A program made the translations under genes and the position numbers. Below the pieces are notes generated by a model. It was not told the DNA's origin. It ran no database searches and saw nothing but the letters and a program-made list of their open reading frames with translations. Source: DATFUL01 sp041499035 (GTDB taxonomy: Bacteria; Patescibacteriota; Microgenomatia; UBA8517). Taken from it: DNA of 14,751 nucleotides. Where the stretch lies: the NCBI GenBank assembly GCA_041499035.1, contig JBGQJK010000024.1, positions 1 through 14,751 of the forward strand, read 5' to 3'. Below, in pieces: positions 3,696 through 10,848 of the stretch (position 1 is its first letter; the number at the start of each line of letters is the position of its first letter).

Positions 3696-6680
3696 ATGCG
3701 GAGCAGGATGTTTATGCAGCAAAAGGGCTTTATTAATATTCTGGCCCTTATAACCATCGCCACAGGCCTTTTTTTGGATTTATTTTCCTCTTCTTTAATT
3801 TCTCCTTTAACAATACTGAATAACACCCTGGGCACAATAAATTCGCTTATCAGCGTCAAAGCCGCCGGTCCCGTGCGGGGTACTTCCGCAGATTTGACGG
3901 CTGACACCGTAATCGGTAAACCAAACTTTGCCGAAGTTGTGCCAAATAGTGTAGTTGCAAATAAATTCTTTTACCCGAGAAGCGTTATAGTCGACCGGTC
4001 GGCTACTCCAAATCATCTATATATTTATGACGGCAGTAACAGCAGGATTATCGGAATTAAGGATGTAGGCAACTGCGTAAGTCAGAGTCCCAATTGCCAG
4101 GTGAGTAGCGCCCAGGGCGACATTGTTATCGGGCAACCCGATTTTAATTCGTCTGCCTGCAATGGGGATTCAGGGTTTCAAAACTATCCAAGTCAAAATA
4201 GCGCTTCCGCAAGCTCTCTATGCAACCTGCCAGTGGGGCAGCTTAGTATTGCCGAGCACGGAGATGCATCCAGTATGTATGTTTCACCGCAAGGTGATCT
4301 ATACGTTACAGATATGGAAAACAACCGCGTTCTCAAATACACGCGGCCCATGGATACAGATACTGTAGCCGATGAAGTTTGGGGACAAAACGATTTTAGC
4401 GGCAATCAGTGCAATAAAGGAGGCTCGCCCGATGCAACAACTCTTTGTATGGGCTGGACCGGAAATAACAACTGGACCGCAGGAGCGGACGTGGATTCCG
4501 GTGGTAATTTATGGGTGGTAGATAATAAAAATAACCGTGTACTTAGGTTCCCCCCGGGTTCAAAAACCGCGGATCTGGTACTAGGGCAAAACGACTTTAC
4601 ATCAAACGGAGCAGGGAGCGGTCTAAACCAACTTAGCGCTCCGGCTGCAGTCAGAGTTAACCCGGCGGGCTGGGTTTACATTGCTGACTATCAGAACAGC
4701 CGCATAGTTAGATATAAAAATCCGGCAAACGGAGTAGCGGGTGAAAAGTTCGGGCCCGATATAACATTTGTTGATGGACTGGACTTTGACCCAACCCAAC
4801 CAGGAGCTATCTGGGTGGCCGGGAAATTTGACCATGATTTTGTCCTTATCGATGAAACAAGCCAAGCTGTAGTCAGAACCCTGGGAGTAGCGGGGAATGG
4901 CAATGTTGTGAATAACGCAAGCGGATCACTCGGGGTTGATTCAAGCGGGAATTATTATATAGGTGTACCGGGTGCGGATTATGGTAATGATGTTATTTAT
5001 TATCCCGCGGGAGGGCCTTACGACATTCCAGCAAAGAAATTATTTAACGGGTTAAATGTTACAAACAGCAGGGACGGCAAAGGACTTCTTGGCGGATCCG
5101 GTGTGGTAATTGCGGGGAACCAATTTGTAGTTCAAGACAGTAATGCCAGGATTTTGTTTTGGAACGATCCAACCTCTCTTACAAACGGTAAAAGCGCCGA
5201 TGGTGTGCTTGAAGTCACAGATTTTGGCTCTAAAGTAGATAGTATTAACGGGGCGGGTGGATTAATTTTTTCAATTGCCGCAAGCAATAACTACCTATAT
5301 GTTGCACGCGGTCCGCACGATAAGCCGATTCGGGTTGAGATGTATACACTTCCCCTAACCATGGGAGAAAAACCTTTAACTACTTATCTTTCGTATCCGT
5401 TTAATACCCTCGGTGGGGGACAGATATCGCTAAGTAACCCGGCTATCGGATTTTGGGGACTTATACCGGCACCCAATGACAGCTATTTATGGGTAAGCGA
5501 TTCACAAACCAATAGGGTTTTTAGAATCAGAACACCTCTGACCAGTCCATTGGTAGACGTTATTCTGGGCCAAACTGACCTAACGGGAATTTCTTGTAAC
5601 CGGGGTGGGGCGCCGATAACAGGGGCACTGTCAAACAGCCTGTGCTTGCCGGGCAGCATTGCTTTTGACAAATTGGGCAATCTATATGTTTCGGACCACT
5701 CTCTTGAGATTCAGGGAAATATGAGACTCCTTATATTTTCTGGCTCTCTATTTCCAACAAACAATTCCAGTGTCATTTTTGCTCCCGATGCCAGTTTTAT
5801 AAAAGCCAACATTGCGACTTGGCAGCCGGCTTTTGACTCGCAAAATAGAATGGTTATCGGCTACAATCCTTATTGGACAGCAGACCCTAACGGCGGATGG
5901 TTCCCGGGAATTTACAATAATCCGCTAACAAATTCCTCAACCCCGGATAGCTACCTTAGCGATTATAATTCTATGGCAGTTTCGGCTACATTTGATACAA
6001 ATGGCAATTTGTATGTAGGGGACGGGGACCGTTCTCGCGTACTTATTTATAAACAGCCCTTTGGAGCTCCGGCCCCTACACCTACTGCTACGCCTGCTCC
6101 AACTCCTACGCCGACTAATACACCTGTCCCCACACCCACACCGACGAGGACCCCCACCCCCAGGCCTACTCCTACGCCTACAAAAACTCCAACACCGGCG
6201 CCAACTCCAACCCCTGTTTCTGTGGTTCTTTACCCGTCGGCCGACTCATATGTTACAAATGAAAGCGGCAAAACAGGTTCTAACTTTGGTTCGTCTTCCA
6301 CCCTGCAGGTTGACGGTTCCCCGGTTCAGTTAACGTATATGAAATTCGATTTAACAAGTCTGGCTACTAAGACCGTCAATAGCGCACAACTTATGATAAG
6401 AGTTACAAACGGTACGGGCGGTACCGAGAATATCAAACAAACCATTACCGGCTGGACCGAAACCGGTATAACCTATTCCAATCGTCCGGCTCTTTCCACA
6501 CTTGTTACAAGTTTCGTAGGGGGTAGCGGGAATACCTGGAAGAGTATTGATATAACTAATTACGTCAAGGCAAACAAGGGCAACATAGTTTCATTCGGAA
6601 TTGATTCGGGAAGTGCAGACGGCTTATGGTTTAATTCTAAAGAGGCTTCAACTAATAGGCCGTACATTACCGTAAAGTAA
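3696..6680 (+). CDS. Large surface protein: NHL-type beta-propeller, Thr/Pro linker, DNRLRE/CBM96-like domain
   Basis: This is a 994-residue exported protein. Residues about 11-35 form a hydrophobic signal or anchor segment. The bulk (about 65-788) is built of NHL-like blades marked by two recurrent motifs. One is V-[IL]-G-Q-x-D-F, at about 145, 228, 295 and 623, with a variant VIGKPNF at 72. The other is the blade end [NW]-LYV-xD-xxNRVLxY, for example LYVTDMENNRVLKY, LWVVDNKNNRVLRF, VYIADYQNSRIVRY and LYVGDGDRSRVLIY. Cys pairs in a CN-x-G...LC pattern follow several GQ-DF motifs, as in related NHL proteins. Residues 792-841 are a Pro/Thr linker in near-perfect alternation, and 842-994 resemble a DNRLRE/CBM96 carbohydrate-binding domain (SADSYVTNESG, then YMKFDLTSL). 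It probably sits at the cell surface and binds a glycan. The start at 3696 fits the -10 at 3684-3689; ATG 3708 or 3714 is possible. Confidence 0.85.
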   Translation: MRSRMFMQQKGFINILALITIATGLFLDLFSSSLISPLTILNNTLGTINSLISVKAAGPVRGTSADLTADTVIGKPNFAEVVPNSVVANKFFYPRSVIVDRSATPNHLYIYDGSNSRIIGIKDVGNCVSQSPNCQVSSAQGDIVIGQPDFNSSACNGDSGFQNYPSQNSASASSLCNLPVGQLSIAEHGDASSMYVSPQGDLYVTDMENNRVLKYTRPMDTDTVADEVWGQNDFSGNQCNKGGSPDATTLCMGWTGNNNWTAGADVDSGGNLWVVDNKNNRVLRFPPGSKTADLVLGQNDFTSNGAGSGLNQLSAPAAVRVNPAGWVYIADYQNSRIVRYKNPANGVAGEKFGPDITFVDGLDFDPTQPGAIWVAGKFDHDFVLIDETSQAVVRTLGVAGNGNVVNNASGSLGVDSSGNYYIGVPGADYGNDVIYYPAGGPYDIPAKKLFNGLNVTNSRDGKGLLGGSGVVIAGNQFVVQDSNARILFWNDPTSLTNGKSADGVLEVTDFGSKVDSINGAGGLIFSIAASNNYLYVARGPHDKPIRVEMYTLPLTMGEKPLTTYLSYPFNTLGGGQISLSNPAIGFWGLIPAPNDSYLWVSDSQTNRVFRIRTPLTSPLVDVILGQTDLTGISCNRGGAPITGALSNSLCLPGSIAFDKLGNLYVSDHSLEIQGNMRLLIFSGSLFPTNNSSVIFAPDASFIKANIATWQPAFDSQNRMVIGYNPYWTADPNGGWFPGIYNNPLTNSSTPDSYLSDYNSMAVSATFDTNGNLYVGDGDRSRVLIYKQPFGAPAPTPTATPAPTPTPTNTPVPTPTPTRTPTPRPTPTPTKTPTPAPTPTPVSVVLYPSADSYVTNESGKTGSNFGSSSTLQVDGSPVQLTYMKFDLTSLATKTVNSAQLMIRVTNGTGGTENIKQTITGWTETGITYSNRPALSTLVTSFVGGSGNTWKSIDITNYVKANKGNIVSFGIDSGSADGLWFNSKEASTNRPYITVK
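6066..6218 (+). repeat. Low-complexity Thr/Pro codon repeat
   Basis: About 150 bp of CCN/ACN codons, such as CCTACTCCTACGCC, encode the 50-residue Thr/Pro linker of the surface protein. The DNA is a degenerate 6-bp tandem repeat, prone to length change by slippage; alternative frames look open here only because stop codons are rare. Confidence 0.8.
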
Positions 6681-6688
6681 GTTTACGG
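6670..6688. terminator. Hairpin shared by two convergent stop codons
   Basis: CCGTAAA (6670-6676) and TTTACGG (6682-6688) form a perfect 7-bp stem with a 5-nt loop. The plus-strand TAA (6678-6680) and the minus-strand TAA (6685-6683) both lie inside it, two bases apart. No T-tract follows on either side, so termination is uncertain. It may stabilise both 3' ends. Confidence 0.35.
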
Positions 6689-7828
6689 ATTAGCCTTTGG
6701 ATTGAGGGCCGGGTTTAGTCGGGTATCGATAAGTTTTTTCAAGACCTGGCCACCACTTGTGAGTTCCCAAGCTCCACTTTTATTTCTGTGGATAAGTGCC
6801 CAAGGGTGAACATCCGGGCCACCGGGAACATAGCTAACCACCTGGGGCCAATCGGCTGCCATAAAAAATCCGATAGAAGAAATAATGTCGTGTGCGGGAA
6901 TTCCTCTTTTCTCATATTTCAGAAAGAAATGATCCAGAGTTTGAATTATCCGGTCGTAGCCGAAGCGTTGCATTTCCGATCCGGCTATCAATTCCGGAGC
7001 GCCTATTTCTGCCAAAACAACCTCTTTTTCTTTGAGAATCCCCGATAATTTCTGTTCCGCAATCCATTCGTAGCGGTTAGTGCTTGCGAAACCTTTTTTG
7101 CCTATAATAGGTATAGGCATACCGGCCAGGTTTTCGAGTGTGGGGTAGTAGTCGAATCCAACTGTGTCGAGACTGACACCAGCCGGTGAGGACAGTAGCT
7201 TTTCTGCATATTTCTTCCAATTCCAGTTGTTAACTGTAGAAATGGTTGTCATTATTTTAACTTTCGGTTCGCTTTCCGAAACCGGGAATTCCTTTCTAAA
7301 TATTTCGGAGGTGTCGTTTATAAGGTTAATTACTATTTCCGGCGCGATTTTTATTTGGAAATTGGTATTTACTTCACTCATAACCTGGAACCTGGCTGGC
7401 CTAACCCCGGCGCTTTTACACATTTCGGCTACTTTGGTTGTATAAACCTTGAACATGTCTTGAAAACGCTCGGGACTAGTTTTAAGGAGTTTTTTCATCC
7501 ATTCATCTGGGGTGAAGAGGGCGATGTTGGGTGCAGCGAGGCCGGCTTCTTTCCCCGCCCTGAGCTCATCTTCGTATATTCTGATTTCGTCCTCATTGAA
7601 GCTACCATCGCGGTGAAAAAGATCCTTCATTCTTATTTCCATCCTCTCGCTGGACACTCCAAGGACATCCCTAAGCCCTTTCTTGTATCTAACCCGTTCG
7701 GGGTAGGTTAAACCTTTAACATCGGCAGAATAATTACTTACAAAGGTCTCAATTCTCCTGGCCTGTCTGGCCTTTTCAACGCTAAAACTTGCTTGGGATT
7801 CTGTACCTGGTTGATTTGTAAGCTCCAT
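6683..7828 (-). CDS. Glycoside hydrolase-like TIM-barrel protein (clan GH-A type)
   Basis: This 381-residue protein has the order of motifs seen in clan GH-A retaining glycosidases such as GH53 or GH39. FQVMSEVNTNF (147-157) supplies the acid/base Glu152 at the end of beta-4. TVGFDYYPT (222-230) matches the GxxYYP strand. VVLAEIGAPE (270-279) supplies the nucleophile Glu274 at beta-7. IGFFMAADWP (319-328) is a likely beta-8. Residues 1-100 are charged and helical, and there is no signal peptide, which is unusual for a polysaccharide hydrolase. I chose ATG 7828-7826 rather than an upstream in-frame ATG at 7930, because that region lies inside the methyltransferase gene and the chosen ATG overlaps its stop by one base (TAATG). 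Such overlap suggests translational coupling. The substrate is unknown. Confidence 0.65.
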   Translation of the reverse strand: MELTNQPGTESQASFSVEKARQARRIETFVSNYSADVKGLTYPERVRYKKGLRDVLGVSSERMEIRMKDLFHRDGSFNEDEIRIYEDELRAGKEAGLAAPNIALFTPDEWMKKLLKTSPERFQDMFKVYTTKVAEMCKSAGVRPARFQVMSEVNTNFQIKIAPEIVINLINDTSEIFRKEFPVSESEPKVKIMTTISTVNNWNWKKYAEKLLSSPAGVSLDTVGFDYYPTLENLAGMPIPIIGKKGFASTNRYEWIAEQKLSGILKEKEVVLAEIGAPELIAGSEMQRFGYDRIIQTLDHFFLKYEKRGIPAHDIISSIGFFMAADWPQVVSYVPGGPDVHPWALIHRNKSGAWELTSGGQVLKKLIDTRLNPALNPKANP

Positions 7829-8589
7829 TATTTTTTGATAGCCACGATTGCCATGAATAGGGGAATTTCGGCGCGGGAGCGGTTCTCCATGCGTTGAGCG
7901 CTGCCTACGCTCTCCTTGTCGCTGGTCCACTCTTCAATCAATTCAATCACAAAGCCGGCTTCTTTTAACATTTTCGAGTAGTCCGAGATGGGGAAGTGAT
8001 AACTTATGGTTTGTTGGCTCCTTGGATCGGATGGATTCATAAGAATTGGGATGTTCATTGGAGTCATATATTTATCAATCCGTCTGTATTGTATCTTTCT
8101 GGCATCATCAATGCCCCAGGAAGACTGCCGGGGAATCCTAAAAGCCGGGTGATTTAAAACAATTATCAATTTAGAATTTACAATTAATAATTTGGAAGCA
8201 TTCTTTAAAACACTCTCGGGATGTTCTATATTCTGGAGTGAAAGAATTATAGTAGAGTGCGTGAAAACTTCGGATATTGTTAGGGAGCGTGAAACATCGG
8301 AAACAAGGTATCTATGATTAACATTTTTGTCTGCATTTTTGGCAAATTGAACCAAACTTACGGACAAATCTACTCCCATATATTTAACATCTTTTGGAAG
8401 GGACTTTGCCAAAACACCGTTTCCGCAGGCAAGATCCAATACACTTGAGTTTGGTTTCAAATCGAGAAGTTTCAGGACTCCGGGAATCACAACATGCTGA
8501 TGATAATAATGTCCTTGGCCCTGTTCTGTTACTCGGTTGTACCAAGGAGCTACCTTTTGCCAGGAACTATTTCCAAAATTTCTTTTCAT
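7828..8589 (-). CDS. Class I SAM-dependent methyltransferase
   Basis: This 253-residue protein has a Rossmann-fold methyltransferase core. Motif I VLDLACGNGVLAKSL (about 49-63) is the AdoMet glycine loop, motif II GVDLS (72-76) carries the acidic residue that binds the ribose, and LVSDV (95-99) and IILSLQNIEHP (114-124) match motifs III and IV. The N-terminal WYNRVTEQGQGHYYHQHVV resembles small-molecule or ubiquinone-type methyltransferases. The C-terminal about 90 residues, with ISYHFPISDYSKMLKEAGF, are typical of the substrate side. The methyl acceptor is unknown. Leaderless geometry is predicted, with TATACT ending 7 bp before the ATG. The glycosidase-like gene follows with a one-base stop/start overlap, so the two products may act in one pathway, perhaps on a glycan or glycolipid; that link is inference. 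Confidence 0.85.
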   Translation of the reverse strand: MKRNFGNSSWQKVAPWYNRVTEQGQGHYYHQHVVIPGVLKLLDLKPNSSVLDLACGNGVLAKSLPKDVKYMGVDLSVSLVQFAKNADKNVNHRYLVSDVSRSLTISEVFTHSTIILSLQNIEHPESVLKNASKLLIVNSKLIIVLNHPAFRIPRQSSWGIDDARKIQYRRIDKYMTPMNIPILMNPSDPRSQQTISYHFPISDYSKMLKEAGFVIELIEEWTSDKESVGSAQRMENRSRAEIPLFMAIVAIKK

Positions 8590-8596
8590 ACGTTCA

Positions 8597-8602
8597 AGTA
8601 TA
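8597..8602 (-). promoter_or_regulatory. -10 of the methyltransferase-glycosidase operon
   Basis: The minus strand reads TATACT from 8602 to 8597, ending 7 bp before the ATG at 8589. No Shine-Dalgarno precedes the start, so a leaderless mRNA is predicted. Confidence 0.55.
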
Positions 8603-8656
8603 CCTTATGGTTTCCGGGTATGGAATATCTGGTCGAATATTCGCCCGGATTGGGGG

Positions 8657-8685
8657 TTGGCAAGATCAAAAAAAGGGTTTACAAA
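8657..8685 (+). promoter_or_regulatory. Promoter of the small Cys-rich protein gene
   Basis: TTGGCA (8657-8662) and TACAAA (8680-8685) are separated by 17 bp. The -10 ends 5 bp before the ATG at 8691, so the transcript would begin at or next to the start codon. Confidence 0.5.
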
Positions 8686-8690
8686 TAATT

Positions 8691-8984
8691 ATGCCTGTTG
8701 AATGCCCAGTAAGAAATTTACGGATAGAAAAAGGTTTGCGATTAAATTGTGATGGTTGTGAAGGTGAAATTTCTGATATCGGATCCAAATGCTCAACATT
8801 AAGAGTGGGAGATCCTTTTCCAATTACTGATAATGCATTTGTAAGAGCAAATTTGGAAAAACATTATCCGCAAATAGGTCGTGTTTCAAAGTCTCTCGCT
8901 ACAGAAACCGCTGTTCAAACAGCTCGTGCTGATAACTTGCTTACAATACTACAAGCTATTCCTCTATCAATTTTTAATCGTTGA
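8691..8984 (+). CDS. Small cysteine-containing protein, possible zinc site
   Basis: This 97-residue protein is not recognised. All four cysteines lie in its first 34 residues: C5, C20, C23 and C34 (C-x14-C-x2-C-x10-C), a spacing that could hold one zinc or a small redox centre. Residues 50-97 look mainly helical (DNAFVRANLEKHYPQIGRVS). The frame is open upstream to 8394, but that extension runs antisense through the methyltransferase gene. The ATG at 8691 is preferred because a 17-bp-spaced promoter ends 5 bp before it. It stops with TGA 25 bp before a membrane-protein gene that has its own -10. Divergent from the methyltransferase. Confidence 0.6.
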   Translation: MPVECPVRNLRIEKGLRLNCDGCEGEISDIGSKCSTLRVGDPFPITDNAFVRANLEKHYPQIGRVSKSLATETAVQTARADNLLTILQAIPLSIFNR

Positions 8985-8994
8985 CGGCCAAGAA

Positions 8995-9003
8995 TGTTAT
9001 AAT
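8995..9003 (+). promoter_or_regulatory. Extended -10 of the small membrane protein gene
   Basis: TGTTATAAT has a perfect TATAAT at 8998-9003 with TG one base upstream. It ends 6 bp before ATG 9010. No Shine-Dalgarno is present, so a leaderless mRNA is predicted. Confidence 0.65.
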
Positions 9004-9009
9004 TATCAG

Positions 9010-9321
9010 ATGCTTACGGCGATACTTTTGTTTCTCGTTGTCTTTTGGCTTCTTGGTTATGGCCCTTTCCAGGCGCTTCACATAATCCTATTCAGATTCA
9101 TGGGGATATCGCTTAACCTTTGGGATATTTTTATATTCCTCGTCTTTATTTGGCTGGTAGGAGCCTTGCCCAGCCCGTTCAGGCAAATAGCGGTAGTATT
9201 TATTTTGATTTGGCTTTTATCTTCGCTTGGAATAATCGCAATCGCGGGGCTTTCTAATATCCTTGTGATTGCAATTATCGTTGGGGTTCTCCTATACATT
9301 CTCGGCGGCGGGGAGGGCTAG
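9010..9321 (+). CDS. Small integral membrane protein, four predicted helices
   Basis: This 103-residue protein is almost wholly hydrophobic, with likely membrane segments at about 2-17, 38-53, 58-79 and 82-98, and a short Gly-rich tail (GGGEG). A short amphipathic stretch (GYGPFQALHIILFRFMG) lies between the first two. The family is not recognised; the length and topology resemble small DUF membrane proteins common in CPR genomes. Start at 9010 was chosen over the upstream in-frame ATG at 8881, because that one lies inside the preceding gene and because an extended TATAAT ends 6 bp before 9010. Its last 30 bp overlap, on the opposite strand, the end of the NUDIX gene. Confidence 0.7.
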   Translation: MLTAILLFLVVFWLLGYGPFQALHIILFRFMGISLNLWDIFIFLVFIWLVGALPSPFRQIAVVFILIWLLSSLGIIAIAGLSNILVIAIIVGVLLYILGGGEG

Positions 9322-9765
9322 AGCCTTTTCTATAAACAAGAGCTGATCCTCAGGAAGCACCGGAAGATTATCAAATTTAAAGAGTTTTGCCGCAGTAACT
9401 TCCGCGGTTGGGGTAAAGACTCCTCCTAAATAAACACCGGCATAGATAATTTCGATCCTTGCGTTATCTCTATCTGTTCTGATTTTTAACTTCTCGTCGG
9501 CACTTACAATTAAACCTGTTTCTTCTTTGACCTCGCGCTCAATTGCTTCCTTGGGGTGCTCCTTAGCCTTAGCATAGCCTCCGGGAAGTCTCCACTTGCC
9601 CCCACCCCTATATGAATGTTTAACCAAGAGTACTCTTTTTTTGTCATCAAAAAAAACTCCGACAACTCCTACTAAAAATTGGTCATTAACTCTACGCATA
9701 AAAAAGAGTTGAAGATTTTTCGAAAGTTTTAGGGCGCCCCAGATTTTGAGTAGAAATCCCTGCAT
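9292..9765 (-). CDS. NUDIX hydrolase
   Basis: This 157-residue protein carries a complete Nudix box, G63-x5-E69-x7-R77-E78-V-K-E81-E82-x-G84, whose REVKEE core binds the catalytic metal. These enzymes cleave diphosphates joined to a nucleoside or other group. The preceding segment KWRLPGGY and the following strand EIIYAGVYLGG fit the fold. The first about 28 residues, with FLLKIWGALKL, form an extra mildly hydrophobic N-terminal extension; Met23 is an alternative start. The exact substrate cannot be named. The start is 2 bp after the stop of the LapA-like gene, with GAGGAT at 9782-9777 as the Shine-Dalgarno, so they form an operon. The 3' ends of this gene and the convergent membrane-protein gene overlap by 30 bp. 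Confidence 0.9.
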   Translation of the reverse strand: MQGFLLKIWGALKLSKNLQLFFMRRVNDQFLVGVVGVFFDDKKRVLLVKHSYRGGGKWRLPGGYAKAKEHPKEAIEREVKEETGLIVSADEKLKIRTDRDNARIEIIYAGVYLGGVFTPTAEVTAAKLFKFDNLPVLPEDQLLFIEKALALPAAENV

Positions 9766-9767
9766 GA

Positions 9768-10109
9768 TTAGATAGAATCCTCATCTTCTGGATTACCGTT
9801 TTCAGTTTTAAGTTTTGTATTTTCCAGCTGGAATTTATGGGCGTCTTTGGTTACTTCAGCAAGCTCTTTTTTGAGATTTTTCATCTGATCCTTCTGTTCA
9901 CTGATGGTTAAATTTTGTGACAAACCTTTTACTATATGGAATAGGAGCGCAAGGGTAAGACCGGTAAGAAGGGGAATAAGTATTGCGAGATATATTGGAA
10001 TATTCGCAAGAGTACGGCCGCCAAAATTCAATGTAACCGGACTCGTATTTTGGGTGGCAAACAGGGCAAAAAGGACGCCTAATGCGACAGAGGCCAAGAG
10101 CGTTGCCAT
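9768..10109 (-). CDS. LapA (DUF1049)-like membrane protein with C-terminal coiled coil
   Basis: This 113-residue protein has two membrane helices, about 2-18 and 37-60, joined by the family's hallmark link TQNTSPVTLNFGG (19-31). A charged helical, probably coiled-coil tail spans about 68-102 (KDQMKNLKKELAEV). This matches the LapA/DUF1049 family of lipopolysaccharide assembly protein A-like proteins, though CPR cells usually lack lipopolysaccharide, so a general membrane or envelope role is more likely. It is the first gene of a two-gene operon with the NUDIX hydrolase. Its minus-strand -10 TATACT ends 6 bp before the ATG, which predicts leaderless translation. It is divergent from the ImmA/IrrE-like gene, with only 37 bp between the two starts. 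Confidence 0.8.
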   Translation of the reverse strand: MATLLASVALGVLFALFATQNTSPVTLNFGGRTLANIPIYLAILIPLLTGLTLALLFHIVKGLSQNLTISEQKDQMKNLKKELAEVTKDAHKFQLENTKLKTENGNPEDEDSI

Positions 10110-10115
10110 TAGCTT

Positions 10116-10137
10116 AGTATACCAAATTTGGTAAGAT
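10116..10137. promoter_or_regulatory. Symmetric divergent promoter with central palindrome
   Basis: AGTATA (10116-10121; TATACT on the minus strand), the perfect palindrome CCAAATTTGG (10122-10131) and TAAGAT (10132-10137) abut without gaps. Each -10 therefore has an upstream TGG in extended -10 position taken from the palindrome. The minus -10 serves the LapA-like gene and the plus -10 serves the metallopeptidase gene; both end 6-9 bp before a start codon. One protein bound at the palindrome would block both promoters. Confidence 0.55.
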
Positions 10138-10146
10138 AGCTCCTAT

Positions 10147-10539
10147 ATGACTATTAGCCAAATTCAGAAAGCATTCGGACATAAATTAATCGGGAGTAAA
10201 CATATGAAGAGGATAGTTTGCCGCACGTTACTTCTTCTTCCGGAGCGGATCATCAGGTCGGTAACAGAAACAACCTGGTTCGTGAGTTCTTTTGAGGATG
10301 GTTGGGCATTTACTCTCCGCGGCGACGAGTTAAAAAAAGGAGAGCATCTGATCTTTCTAACCGACGAACTTTTGGATGAGCCCGAACAGCAAATAATTTG
10401 GACCGTTCTTCATGAGGTGGGCCATGTTGTACTCGGACACAGGAATTCTATCGGCCGGGTTCAAAGCAAGGCCGAAGTCAGGCATCAGGAGAAGGAAGCG
10501 GATGAGTTTGCAAAGAAATATCTAGAGACTGTTTATTGA
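10147..10539 (+). CDS. ImmA/IrrE-family zinc metallopeptidase-like protein
   Basis: This 130-residue protein has the zinc motif H89-E-V-G-H93 with a further H98 (LHEVGHVVLGH) and a downstream EKEADEFAKKYL (about 115-126), which supplies the usual glutamate ligand of the gluzincin-type ImmA/IrrE fold. These peptidases typically cleave or regulate a repressor, as in mobile elements or stress responses. A repressor partner with a helix-turn-helix is not adjacent. The protein is short and lacks the N-terminal helix-turn-helix found in some relatives. The ATG follows TAAGAT by 9 bp and has no Shine-Dalgarno. An in-frame ATG at 10204 would cost 19 residues but leaves the zinc site intact. Confidence 0.75.
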   Translation: MTISQIQKAFGHKLIGSKHMKRIVCRTLLLLPERIIRSVTETTWFVSSFEDGWAFTLRGDELKKGEHLIFLTDELLDEPEQQIIWTVLHEVGHVVLGHRNSIGRVQSKAEVRHQEKEADEFAKKYLETVY

Positions 10540-10554
10540 AGGAACTCTTCCTTC
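10538..10554 (+). other. Hairpin just after the metallopeptidase gene
   Basis: GAAGGAA, CTC, TTCCTTC form a perfect 7-bp stem with a 3-nt loop overlapping the TGA stop (10537-10539). No T-tract follows. It could mark a weak terminator or mRNA 3' end. Confidence 0.4.
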
Positions 10555-10600
10555 GTGTTAAACTTCAAAATTGTGTGTTTTGGAAAGGATGTGATTAAAA

Positions 10601-10801
10601 ATGGCAATACCAGGTAGAAAAGAAGATGCCAGTGGTGAAGTTAGCGCAGCGGAGATTGTGGCAGCGCAAATTAGTATGTTGAACCCTGAAACCAACTTTG
10701 ATGTTGCTCATGCAGCAGTTAGAGGGCTCGGGTTGAATGATGAGCAGTTGAGAAAGCTAAACCAAGGCCTTACTGAGGAAGCAAGAGCTAAGATCAGATA
10801 A
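10601..10801 (+). CDS. Small hypothetical protein, helical
   Basis: This 66-residue protein is not recognised. It is polar and largely helical, with VSAAEIVAAQISML, an Asn/Pro turn, then VRGLGLNDEQLRKLNQGL, which looks like a small helical bundle. It has no cysteines, membrane segment or signal peptide. Its start has a clear Shine-Dalgarno (GGAAAGGA, 10582-10589) 11 nt upstream, unlike the leaderless genes around it. It begins 61 bp after the metallopeptidase stop, so read-through from that promoter is possible. Confidence 0.6.
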   Translation: MAIPGRKEDASGEVSAAEIVAAQISMLNPETNFDVAHAAVRGLGLNDEQLRKLNQGLTEEARAKIR

Positions 10802-10836
10802 AAGGGTCTTGGGTGGAAATTGTGAGGCCGGAAGTG

Positions 10837-10842
10837 TAAAAT
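10837..10842 (+). promoter_or_regulatory. -10 of the small gene at 10849
   Basis: TAAAAT ends 6 bp before the ATG at 10849, directly preceded by TG. There is no Shine-Dalgarno, so a leaderless mRNA is predicted. Confidence 0.5.
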
Positions 10843-10848
10843 TCCCAA

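Noticed and set aside
3406..3753. Protein-coding frames across the tRNA cluster on both strands
   Set aside because: They translate three clear tRNA genes; repeated motifs such as GSNPVGS-like strings come from the T arms.
6061..6333. Alternative frame over the Thr/Pro linker
   Set aside because: It is rich in Leu, Arg and Pro only because the CCN/ACN repeat lacks stops in other frames.
7355..7711. Plus-strand open frames within the glycosidase-like gene
   Set aside because: They are antisense shadows. They have no promoter or Shine-Dalgarno, and the minus-strand frame has clear domain motifs.
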